Below are positions 51,187 through 62,515 of a stretch of DNA of 64,000 nt, piece by piece. Under the pieces are notes generated by a model. The model did not search any database, was not told the origin of the DNA, and saw only the letters and a list, made by a program, of their open reading frames with translations. The stretch's first letter is position 1; the number at the start of each line of letters is the position of its first letter. The stretch spans positions 186,001 through 250,000 of the forward strand of contig JACDQD010000106.1 in NCBI GenBank assembly GCA_019843655.1, read 5' to 3'. Made by a program: the position numbers and the translations under genes. This DNA comes from Lethocerus indicus. Its lineage: Eukaryota > Arthropoda > Insecta > Hemiptera > Belostomatidae.

Positions 51187-51290
51187 AAAGAAAAGGGGCG
51201 AGAAAGGAGGAAGGAAGGAAGGGGAAAGAATGGGAGGAGAGGGAGTGACGGGGATAGAGAGGGAGGGAGAGAGAGAGAAAGAGAGATAAG
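51187..51290 (+). repeat. Long purine-rich tract
   Basis: About 100 bp almost free of pyrimidines on the plus strand, composed of GGAA, GGGA and GA units and ending in an imperfect (GA)n stretch at about 51262-51288. Such tracts can adopt triplex (H-DNA) structures and contain GAGA-type motifs. Confidence 0.8.
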
Positions 51291-51806
51291 GTGGGGGGAC
51301 GGGTCGGGTAGATAATGCGAGATTAGCTTCAAAGGAAGGGCGTGTGCCCCCCTCCATCCATTGGGGGGATGGGGGACGCCACCGTCATTAACTCCACGCT
51401 ACCCGATCCACCGAATTAGGTAATAGGAATTACCTGCCCGCACTACCACCAGCCACACCAGTCAACCTGCCCATTTGTAACGGCAATACGAGGCCTCGCC
51501 TCATCTCCACCCCCCCACCATAACCGCGCTAATCGACCGCCCTTTTTCATTATTACTTCAATTAGAATCAAACAACAATCTATTACTTAGTCGGCATTTG
51601 GCAACGGATACAGGCTACACAGAAACCTAATTAACTACTATGTTAAAAAAAATGAAATATAGATAAGTGTTCCAATTAATTTCTAACAAATATCAAATTA
51701 ACAATCCGAATCCGCTACATTACAAACATAATGAACATACATAAGTAATAATGAACTGCTACTAAGATGATATTATTACTCGAAAACTAAAATATTTCAG
51801 TTTAAC

Positions 51807-52303
51807 ATACCTGTTTTGTGGTCTGCGAGAGGTTGGAATGCCGTACGTTCGTGCTGTCTCCTCTCGCTGGCTTGGTCTTTTGCTAGACCGGTTTCGGCTG
51901 CTCGCCATCTTCAGTAGCGGTGTTAGTCACTGTCGACACTTTAGATGTTTTTCGGGCATCCTCACTGCACTGTCACTTTCACTTGTACTGCAGAGTTTGT
52001 CAGTTGTATATATACGCGTTTTGTTATTGTTATTGGGCACTTATGTTCATCTTAATTGGGTTGGATTTTGTCAATCCGCTTAAGTGTGCGTCAGATTATC
52101 GGATATGATTTGTATGTCAGCGTATATATACAACTGACAAACACTACAGTACAAGTGAAAGTGACAGAGCAGTGAGTATGCCCGAAAAACATCCAAAGTG
52201 GCAACAGTGACTAACACCGCTACTACAGATGGCGAGCAGCCGAAACCGGTATAGCAAAAGACTAAACCACGAGGAGACAAAAACACCACGAACCTACGGT
52301 ATT
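51807..52303. mobile_element. Palindromic-family element, member D
   Basis: The left arm at 51807-52019 runs from the long-type terminus (ATACCTGTTTTGTGGTCTGC) through CTCCTCTCGCTGG, CTAGACCGGTTTCGGCTGCT and CTGCACTGTCAC to GTCAGTTGTATATATACG. The right arm at about 52118-52303 repeats the same sequence inverted and ends ACCTACGGTATT (short-type). The centre at 52020-52117 includes TTGTTATTGTTATTGGGC, matching the body of member A after its TA tract. It is a foldback structure of about 500 bp with no ORF of its own. I could not find a clear target-site duplication, so the outer limits are set by homology. Confidence 0.78.
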
Positions 52304-55300
52304 AATTGAAATGTTAGGCATTGAAGTAGCAGTTATAACATTACTTTACATTCAAAATAAAGTACGCCGTACTCAAACTGTTTTCTATTAATTAATTGTC
52401 ACTATAATATGATAATACTATTTTGATTTTAGATTATGATAAAACTTAAAATTTGATGTCTGCCGGGTCGGAAATTCGTCGCACTAATGTATCTCTCCAT
52501 AATAATGTCGTTAGACTTGACAGTCAGTTTACACAATGTTCAGGCGAGTGTACTCCACTGCCTCTATACAGAAGGTTTGCCCTCTGAACCGGCCGTAAGT
52601 GTCTCATGAATACCCGCATAGGGTATTTTTACAATACATAGTTTCCACTCACTCCGGCCACTCTTACAAAAGAGAGTGATCGGATTGGAATTGCAGGTGT
52701 ATATTGAATGTTAATATTTTACAAAACAGAGATGAATTTCGAGAGCATTTAGGTATTATAGCGCACTCCTTAATAGGTAAGAATTTCGAAAAGATATGAG
52801 TAGAACAATATGCCTTTAGAAAGATAACTAAGATAGAAAAAGAATCTAAATGTAAGACCGCTGATAAAGAAGAGGTTGAGGGGGGGCATCAGTTTGCGGG
52901 AGTAAAGGGGTTTGAACCGAGGTATAAGAGGGGGACATTAGGGGCGTTTATGGGGCGGATTTGTCGGTTCCCGGCACGTGGAAGGAGCTTAATGCCGGCA
53001 GAAATAGCTCGGGCCGCGCGACCTCCACGGCCGCCGGCCGGGGCTCCGATAAGGCTTATCTGCGGTTTGGCGAAGAAAGAGGAGGAGAGGAGCGGGGCAG
53101 AGCGAAAGGGAGAGGGAGAAGAAAGTCTAACCCTAAGGACGGTTAGGAGTGATGAAGAGTTGTCGAACGGGGCCGTTGCTGGCTCCCGTTCCGCTTCTTA
53201 CCATCCAATGGCCCGCTTCGACTAAATCCTTTTCGACTCCAGCGGGCGCCCTTCTGGGTCTACCCGACAAGACGATAAGCCCCGCAGGAAATTACCGCCT
53301 TCAAGGAGGAACAACATGACTCGAATTCAAATTTGAAATTCTAGCTCTGTTGTCATTTTCTTTTAACTAGCGTTGTAAGCCAAAGTTCATGGAACTAGCA
53401 TATACAATAAAATTAGAACTTGCAATGTACTTGAAATGAAAACCATTATGAAAATGAAATGAATCAAAGCCAACATCGTTCTTATAATACCTTAACTTGT
53501 TTAATACGTCTAACAAGATAAATGCCCTTTGCCAAGTAGGTAAATTCATCAGAGATGCTTGCTGAATGGTCAAGGTGTGAACGAAGTAAGTATTGAGGTC
53601 GATCTAAACAAATTTTCGTCCAACATGGCCTAAACCCTCAGGGAGCGGTTTCTTCCATCCACAGTGAGAATCAAAGCACCCTCAGCGGTATGTACACATG
53701 GAACGTATATATCACAGCCCCCGATTATATTTGACAACTGATATGTTTTTACTGTAGTGATTAATGAAATGGGATATTTGATCTGCGGAGATAAATTAAC
53801 AAGAAAAGAGCGACTGGGTTTCAAAGATACGTTAAAATGTCCGTTCATTTTACGGTTAACAAATTTCTGTTCCTGGAACCCTTCAATAACAGTAACCTCG
53901 CAGTAAATATTAATGTTTCACTGTAAAACTGATGGTAACATGCGGTGGGTTCGACCATATTTGAAGCTGTTATTCGGTTTCCATAATTTGATATGTTACA
54001 GGTACTACCTGGCACCGCTATTCCGGGAATGCGTGTCCAGGAGCAGTTGCTTCGAAGGCCATATCTTATATATATGACTCGAAGCGTGCATAAGTTACAT
54101 TACAGCCGAGTATAGAAGTTAATGTTGGATCCCGAGAACAGGTGATAATCGCAGTTAACCGAATATAATCTACGGTCGGAAGCAAAGAAATATGGTAGAA
54201 TGGGATAAGTGTAGACATCAAAATGTATTTGTCAATTGATACATCATATGGTCCATAATTAATTATGTCCATGCATTGTATGGATTAAGATGGTAGCAGG
54301 TTTCAAGCTCAATTACCCAAGTGTTTCCTCAATTCCCTTTACAGGTGATGAATTATTAAAATGTAATTATTAATATACATATTGCAACAGCCATATCAGG
54401 ATTGCAGTGATGTAATTAACAAAAATATTGTTATGAGTAGAAACAAAGCGATAATATATAAAGAAGAAATATAAACGAACAAATGCATATATAAACACCA
54501 TTATTATATACCTAGTACTCTTATTATGATAAGAATATGTACAGTATTCTGTGCCTGAAATGTTATAGCTCAAGTATATTGAAACAACTTTATCACAGCA
54601 CAGGGGAAGCCCGAGCAGTAACACGGCTTCCTAATTAACATGGGTAATTCTAACTATTAGTAATATAACTATTTGTCTAGTGGAATACTGTTCCAGAGTA
54701 CATTTATTAAACCAAAGGAGTTCGTACAACGTTTCGGACGCGCAGATTGTATTACGAATTGAATGTTCCGTGGCAAACTGAACAAATAATCTATCCAGTT
54801 ATTTATTTTTGCAATTTATTACCATAAACCCGGTATATATTATTAATTTTAAAATATTACAGGAAATTATTACGCAAATGTAATTCCGGTTTATAAGATG
54901 AAAAAAGCGTTATTCGCAAATAAATTTCGCGAAGAGGTGACTTAATTTGTTATTGACAGAAGTTGACAAAAGTCTTTTCGTGCGTTCAAATAAAATCCGC
55001 AAAGAACACTGTGAGTTAAACACTTTAGACGGCTAAGTATTCGACATTTATAGATCTGGTGTATTTATGAGTCTTCACTTGAATTCCAACGGCTTCCCCG
55101 AGCCATTGTGCAATGAGTCTTATTGTACTTTAAACTCGTTATTCGTCCCAACCAAGAGAATATAACTAACGCCGAGTGCCGCCGTTCTCCAGACTTAGTA
55201 TTATTGAAAAGTGCCGCTTCGACTGAGGATAATCGCGTTTTTTTTTAATTCACAATTTTCCTGTAAAACTCCTGAAACCTTTATATTAATCTTAACTAAA

Positions 55301-58300
55301 CTGACTTTTCATAATTAATTTCGTTTTTTATTCCAGCCCCGTTGATAATTAACGAATTGTAAATGCAATGGAATTAATTCAAAATGGAGAAAATGCTTGC
55401 GATAAGAATGTAATCAAACAGTGAAAGTTCAGGAGTTCCGTTGTATTTTGTATGTTCCTCGCTTATTGAACAAGCTCAAACAAATTCTATAGCATTTTTC
55501 CTCAGGGCAATTTACCTCAGTTCCGCGTTTAATAACAAAACTTCAACCGGCATCGATACAGCCAAGGAAGGAAAAGGAAAGGGAGAGAAAACCGCGAGAC
55601 GGAGACTGAGAGGGATTAATGGGAATTTCCGTAACGGGCCGGCACAGGAACATACATTATTCATAGTTTAGGCAGTGGCGCGCTTAGAATAATTCATAAA
55701 TGTTAAAAACTATATGGCTCCCTATATTAAATCGTAAAAACCAGATGGTCGACGGTAGAGCGGGGAGGGGCCACTTTTATTCGGTCGGTACAAGCGCGCT
55801 CCCACTGGCACCAATCCGACCCAATGAGAAAATCATTGTTCGGGCACGGTTTATGCCCCCTCTTATTACATTACAGATTCATTCCACAGGAAGGAGCTTG
55901 AAACCGGCACGAACAAACTCTGATTTCGAGGTTTACATTCTACACCGGGGGCCCGTATTCGTTTTCGGGGCTTCCGAACCAGGTTTTTTGGAATTGGTTG
56001 TGTCCGAACAAGCTCCAAGTACTGTAATCCCTATATTGGTTGGCAAACAAGCGGTTTAATCAAAAATGGATCCTCCTTTTTATAAATAAACCACTGTGCT
56101 TATAACTGATTCAATATCATTATTTTAGGGTGAACGAATGCTTAACATCAACTATACTAATTTATGCTTATTGACATCCAGTGGCGTTGTAGAAACAATA
56201 ATACATTTCTTTTTTTGAAATAATTTGCGCGAGTAATGTTTTATTAATTTGGTCACTTCGAAGTAGATTTCTATCCTTCGGGGAATATAATTACACTAAT
56301 CACTATAAAGTGGGCTTAAAATAAACCAACAGTACAGATTATATAAAATCTCCGGCAGTATTATTATCCTATTATTATCCTTTTATTAAACTACTGAAGA
56401 TAAGCAGGATATTCGGAGCCTGCGGGGGGACTGGCAGTAATTATTGTCATCCGGAATCTTCTTCTATTAAGAAATTAAACTTTCCTCTTCTTTCGCCAGA
56501 CTCTAATACAAAAAAAAACATGAACCGTACCGACCTCAGGTTGTAAAGAAACGCTGTGATTAACGAACCGATATTTTTTCGAGTAAAACTTTTATTTAGG
56601 ACGAAAAGCGAATATTATTCTGTGTTTCACGGTAGGGAATAATTAATAAGAATTAGTATGTTTGTGAGGATTTCAACTCATCTATAGATTGGGTCCGGGC
56701 GGGTACTGATATGCGACTTGGAAACGTGCCCAGAAGGGGCAAAAAGGTCAGTTCCTTGCGACACAAGCTGGCTACTTAGGTTGGATGAAGTGAGTGGGGG
56801 CCCCGAAAGGGCTTCGCGGGCCATTGAACGACTGGAAACATCCGAACCAACGACTCGATACAACGCTGCCAACAGACGCCCACGCCAAACACTAACGAAC
56901 TAACTAATGTACCGTTTGACTCTAGTGCCGATTGGAGCATTAAATGTCTTCAGAATTTGAACGGAAGATCGAGTACAGGCAGCTCCATACTCCTGATATG
57001 AGCCGGTTCAAAACTATAAATCTATTTTACCTGCAATATTCACAAAGTCATTCGGTTAAAAAAGCAACTTGGGGACGTCAGTTCACAAAATGAATTGTAT
57101 ACGCGAAATAAAATACTTATAATGTAAATCCATTTTTTATATTACTGCGATATATTATGACAAATCGGTTATAACTGGAACAGAATACAGACAGAAAATG
57201 AGGAGGACTCAAATTTTGTATCTATTTCTGGCTGTCCCTGTGTTACTTATGCGGTTTTAATATATTTACTCGAACTATAATCGTCCTGAAATTGTTGCTT
57301 TCGCTCTATTTGCATTAACATGATTTTGTAAGCATGTTATGAAGCAATGACTATGAGGTTAGTCAATATGACTGAGAACGTATGAAATTAAATAGGAGCG
57401 GGAAGGGTTTTATTACCTCCTATCGTGTACGGTTGGTGCGAATACAAATAGAGATACAATTGAAACGCGTAATCTAACGCTCGCGGCTCTAACTGGAGGT
57501 CCTGAATAAATACCGCGTTGAATTTTAAGAGAGCTCGTCATAAAACCTACATGTTACAAATTGTCCTGTGCAAAGGACCGTTGGACTTGTGAATAGGCGC
57601 GATCGAAATAACCGGGTCGTGATGATCCTCTGCTCTGGCAATAAAGTTAAATATTATTAAAGCCTCTACGCGCAGACTGATCCGGCATGCGCATAAACAA
57701 TTCCCATGCCCCGGGCCATTATTTTTCGGCGACGATAGGCGGCTTAATTCTATTCGAGAGAACAGAGCGTGCGCCCATTTAACCCGGACAAAAGATTAAT
57801 ATTAGACTCCGGAATCGGAACAAGAAATTCTTTTCGTCCCTTACAAGCGGCTTAATTGAAATCAGAAAACGAAAAGGAAGAATTAAGCAGAAAAAAAATT
57901 AACGGGACCATATTGGGCCGAACTGCCGGGGCATTGTCGTTAGTGAAAATATCGATTCTGTTTTAAAGAGCCGCGGAGAGAATTGCAAACCCCCCAAACG
58001 ATACAGCAATCAGAGAAACCAAATGGTGAAGAGCCCTCTCTTCTTTAATCGGAATAAATTATCTATTCCATTCCGTTCGGTTTAATTATTCCGGAGAGAT
58101 ATTTTTAAATTAATTACGGAAAGGGTTTGTACTCTCTCTTTCTACTCTTTTCACCCTGCGCAGATCAATTTATGCAAAGTAATTCCGTCGGCGAGAAGGC
58201 TAGAGGAGAAATAATTCGCAAATTTTTATCGTACACATTGTATTCCATTAAAATACCCCGTGTTGAGGTCCTACCGTATCGTTTCAACCTTAATTCGTTC

Positions 58301-60980
58301 AACCGGGAATAAAATCTCGGGTCCGCAAGTCGACATATTTTTCCAAAAAATATTGTACGGCATATACAATATAAAAAGTACCAATGTCAATTTAAAATAA
58401 TCGGTAAACAAAGGACTAGAAAGAGTCGTAAGCAACCATTGTCTTTCAGATGAACAGAGACTCCGGATGATGAAAAGGGTCTAAAAGAAAAAGGGGAAGA
58501 AAAATCACCTTACAAAACAAAACCGATCGTCGGACGGGGAAGAGGAACTGGCCAATAATTAGCCAACCCCGATAATTGAGGGTCCGCTGTTCGTGACTGT
58601 GTGTATGCGTGAGGTGGCCCCGGGTGATGGATGCGAGGACCGGCGGAACTGTTAGCTTTTGTCAGGGCGGAAGGGAGAGCGAGGCGAACCGAGTGGACAC
58701 GGGATTGATTTCAACCGTAATTAGATTAGAAGAGAGGGCGGGAGGGCAATAAGCGAGGTCACGGCCCGCTAAGTCTCTGACAGAAAGAAAACAGAACCAG
58801 AAGAAAGATAGAAATCGGAGGGGCTTCTTCAACGCCACTGCCGAAGGTAGAAGCGCCCTAAGACAGATATACAGATCTGCACATTGCTCTACGAGAAACA
58901 GAATATTTTTTATTTTCGTTTACGTCCACGTAATATATTTTTTATGTTTTTTCGATGCGATGATTACAAAACCGTATAAGAAATAAAGCACGGGGCTTTC
59001 TGATACTATGCCATACATAGAAGTAATGCGGGTTTGCCGCATTAGCACGCCGTGATGTTATTAAATTAGATTACTATCTAATCTGTCAAAATTATTACGC
59101 TTTTTCAATTTCATACATTCTAATGACAACTAAGAATATAAAAACGAACTATAAAAAATATCATTAAAATACACTACATAAATATAGCAAAATAAAATTA
59201 TCGACTACCGCGGTTTCTGTCCCCGTTGTTAGATCACCACAAAACATGTATTCTAAAAATTGTGGAATTTACGAATTCACAAATTTAATGAAGTTATATT
59301 TATGAGAATAGAGTTGTTTTTTAATAAAAATTGAACCTTCCCACTATAATTATGGTGACCTCGTTTCCACCACGAAAGGATTTCTATTTTTGCAGGACGA
59401 GATTAGCGCAATGATTAATATATCTAATTTCAGACCGCCTTTAACCGAGCGTGACACCGCATAATCCTAAACGATCTGACCAGCCGACAGATACACCGAC
59501 AAAGGGGCCTCGTTAATAATGTAAAGAAAAAAAGAAAAAAGGCGACAAAGAAACGGCAGAGCCCACGCGACAATATCGAGCCGATAACGTGCGGGGTGTT
59601 GCCTAGTTTAGAACGGGCCAGCCTGATTCTATTGTATTACTAAATTTTCGAACTAAAGCCTTGACTATGAGGGCACAATAGAGACAGAGTGTTGCCGGCC
59701 CCACCGGCTTCTGCTAATATTTGCCAACCACCGCCGGAATAAACCCGCCCCGTTCCCCCACCACCGCCCCTACCCCCGCTCTTTGTATAAAGCGATATTA
59801 TCAATAGAATATACTAGACGGAAATGTTTTATTCCCCTAGCTAGGAAATGGCATAATTTCCTAGACACACTTCAAAAAATCTCCAAGTGTAATTGTAGTT
59901 GTCCGCAACTTATTATCATCATAGAATATGTTATTTTATGTATGTATTTTATGAAATCTGTGATTTACCACCAAATAAATAAATAATAAGAAATGTAAAG
60001 GGCCCCGTTCTGAAATGATCAGAATGCATGAATTCGAGGATCATAAATTAAATCCGCATATACCGAATTATAGGATAGTAATAAATTTCCAGCTAAACTG
60101 ATTTTCGCATAGCCCAGTAATTAAATCTATCTCCTAATAAAGCCGTTTTAATCATTCCAAAACCTTTGAGGCATTGTGGTTGGAGATATTTTGGCGTCCG
60201 ACCCATTCTGGGATCACTAATCTACACCCAGTAAGTATCGCATTCCCTCAGTAAATTAGTGAGGCGTGTGAGATGCCGGTGCAGCATTCTGTATTCCCTG
60301 TCACCGCACTGTCCGAGTGTGGAGGTAATTATTGATTGTAATGAGGTTCCTCTGATCAATATTGTGGAATCCTGCCGCTAAGTGGTATCCAAACTTGATA
60401 TCAACACAAGTGTTATTGAGAACATTGAGCATGCACAATTTTAGGTAAGCCGCAACTCATTGTTCTATAAACACTTATACATAGATCATGAGTTTTCAAT
60501 GGACTTGTAAATACTTAACAAAATGTTGTAACTACAGTGGAAATCGTTCAACACGAAAACATTTAACGTGGAAAATCGGAAAACAAGGCCAAGCAAAATA
60601 CTGCGTACATTCAAATATTATTTATCAAGGATTTCGCATCTCTGGCGAACAGAGTTGGATGTCGCGTCAACTTCCAATTATATCTCACTGGTGTGGGAAA
60701 TCAATTTCGCACTACATCAGAAATTCGAAAATTCATAAAAAGGGAATGAACGCCCGGCGAAATGAACTGAACGATGTACGAGATCGAACAATACGTAGAC
60801 AAACTGAGGATAAAAAAAAACAGTAAAAAAATATACGATATTTTACAAAACGCAATTAATTTGTTTTCTTTCTTTACAATGTTCGGGACTGTTTTTTTTA
60901 ATTTACAAAATATAGGTAAACGAAGATGTGTTTGACAATGTATAGACTTGTTCCTACGTGCTATAAATTTTAACATTAAG
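52304..60980. other. Non-coding region
   Basis: No gene can be supported. A GC-rich island lies at about 52950-53260, and an unidentified minus-strand open frame (53630-53917) is listed separately. The frames at 55700-56059 (119 codons) and 60488-60826 (112 codons) begin with ATG but match no family I know and fall within chance length. A C-rich stretch with several CCCC runs lies at 59726-59781, which is a G4 pattern on the minus strand. Confidence 0.5.
53630..53917 (-). other. Unidentified open frame, possible coding remnant
   Basis: The minus-strand frame is open for 96 codons between the stop at 53918-53920 and the stop at 53630. The first ATG is at 53848, giving 72 residues. The product is not low complexity and contains alternating hydrophobic segments (for example GGCDIYVPCVHTAEG and ILTVDGRNRSLRV) that could be beta strands. 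Other minus-strand frames of about 68 codons lie at 54066-54272 and 53367-53573. Together they could be a decayed gene or spliced exons, but each alone is within chance. I do not recognise the sequence. Confidence 0.18.
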
Positions 60981-61269
60981 CCTACAAGCGATAGCTAAGA
61001 GAGAGGCCGAAATCGGCGTGTGATGCATACCGGCTGGATTTATGAAGAGGGTGCGATGGCGGTGATGGGAGTGACAGTAAAGGTTAGAGTCGGGTTGAGG
61101 GCTGTCACCGGCCGCACAACAACCCCTTCTGGACCAGGGCCCCGTTTTTATATTGTCGAGGCCCGACCTCCCCCTCCGCCTAGCCGGCTAAATGTACCGA
61201 TGGAGAAATAATCACTTTTAATTAAAACGGGATCGGAGGCCGGGTCGTTTGGTATTTTCGGTTTCAGCG

Positions 61270-61272
61270 CTC

Positions 61273-61326
<54 letters not shown>
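61270..61326. repeat. (TC)n microsatellite
   Basis: About 57 bp of TC units with one interruption (TCC near 61281-61283). On the minus strand it is a (GA)n tract. It lies about 690 bp upstream of the TATA-like motif at 62015. Confidence 0.95.
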
Positions 61327-61330
<4 letters not shown>

Positions 61331-62014
61331 AGCCACTACCGGGTTTTCGGGGTAGCGCCGGCTCCTCCTCGTCCCATCCGACCGCCACCTACCCCGGTTT
61401 AATTAATTGGAAATCCTCTCTAAACACGAGGGCCGAGAGAGCGAGCGTGTCGGACGCAATATGTCCCCCTCCGCTTTGTCCTAACTGCCAATCCCAGTAT
61501 TTCTCCCGCCCCCACCGCCCTCCTGACACGGCTGACCGCTCGATTGCTCCCGTGACTCTATTGTGTCTTCACCGACCCCCACCCCCTCCCCATAGCGCGG
61601 TTTTTCAACCCGGACTCGATTCAAAAAGTTAATCGAATCGCTGCCAACAATGTCGCCGGAATATCGAGTCTAATTGTTTTCGGACTATTCCATTTCGCCG
61701 TACCTGAAATTTCATATAGATGCCGGGTGTTTTGAACAAAAAAAATTTAAAACAGTAGTACGCGCTGTCGGATTATGTTTTGGTCGCGAACCTCCCCGGG
61801 AGAAATTTCCAACTTTAGGGCGATTCTTCGAGTTGGCGTAATATATTCGAGTGCGTTTAGTTTAATTCTGAGTAAAACATAGTGGCTAACTCTGAAACTG
61901 GAAAGACAGGAAAAAAGTGAGAGGAAGGAGAGTTGGCCGACGGGAGCGATTAAAGGGCGCCGCTCGGGAGCGACCTAAAGGAGAAAGGCGAGGTCAATTC
62001 GTCGGGTCCGAATG

Positions 62015-62156
62015 TATAAATAGAGAGTGGGTCGGTGGGTCGGTGCGGAGGGATGAAGCCGTGCGGAGGGGTGGATGTGCCCCCTCACCCCCCACCGCCA
62101 CCAAGTATAAACGGGGGCTAATCCGGAGACCGAGCCAGTGCCAAGTCCACTCAGTC
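62015..62156 (+). promoter_or_regulatory. Weak candidate core promoter motifs
   Basis: TATAAATA at 62015-62022, a second TATAAA at 62106-62111 and an initiator-like TCAGTC at 62151-62156 lie in a GC-rich island (61910-62190). The spacing from TATA to initiator (about 45 bp) is longer than the usual 30 bp, and no downstream exon is recognised, so support is weak. Confidence 0.15.
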
Positions 62157-62490
62157 TGGCCAGCTTCCAGGGCACACCGTCGGCCAACGACTAATTAACC
62201 CTTATGTTTATGTAGCCGCTCTTACAGACAAACTGCGGACTAGGCCGAAATACATATAATACCTGTTGACTTCCGCGCCGATAATATACCGCCCTACAGT
62301 CGACAACTACAAGGTCGAAACTAATTAATTAAACCAAAAGTTAATACGAGGACGCCCCTTGTTCCGGCCCGAAACCGGCAAGAAATAAAAGGCCGCACAC
62401 AATGATACATTTTTCTCGACCTGCCGGACGGTGGATTCCACATAAGTAATGAGTTAATTAAGAACACCGGTATTATGGTCATGCGGCATG

Positions 62491-62515
62491 AATTAAACGC
62501 GGAATGCGTTTAATT
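62491..62515. repeat. Perfect 10-bp inverted repeat with TTAA cores
   Basis: AATTAAACGC (62491-62500) and GCGTTTAATT (62506-62515) around GGAAT. All ten pairs match. It could be a dimeric protein-binding site or a cruciform. It lies in a stretch with further AATTA words. Confidence 0.6.

Larger units (their letters stand above)
39351..51806. other. Non-coding region with structured sites
   Basis: No gene can be supported. The longest frame (minus strand, 45632-46105, 157 codons) starts at TTG, has no recognisable domain and is within chance expectation. Listed separately are a hairpin at 41585-41606, the TAAT cluster at 42381-42414, G/C runs at 42861-42900, a G-rich island at 42990-43260, microsatellites at 44514 and 46145, nested inverted repeats at 47341-47460 and a purine tract at 51187-51290. 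A pyrimidine-rich GC stretch lies at about 48940-49260. Confidence 0.5.

Noticed and set aside
55700..56059. 119-codon ATG frame
   Set aside because: Some segments look beta-strand-like, but no family is recognised and the length is within chance. RNA-seq or protein homology would be needed.
57316..57339. TAACATG...CATGTTA inverted repeat
   Set aside because: Only 7-bp AT-rich arms; this is common by chance.
60488..60826. 112-codon ATG frame
   Set aside because: Basic, cysteine- and tryptophan-containing, but with no hydrophobic core or known motif. Several frames of this length are expected by chance. A BLASTP search would settle it.
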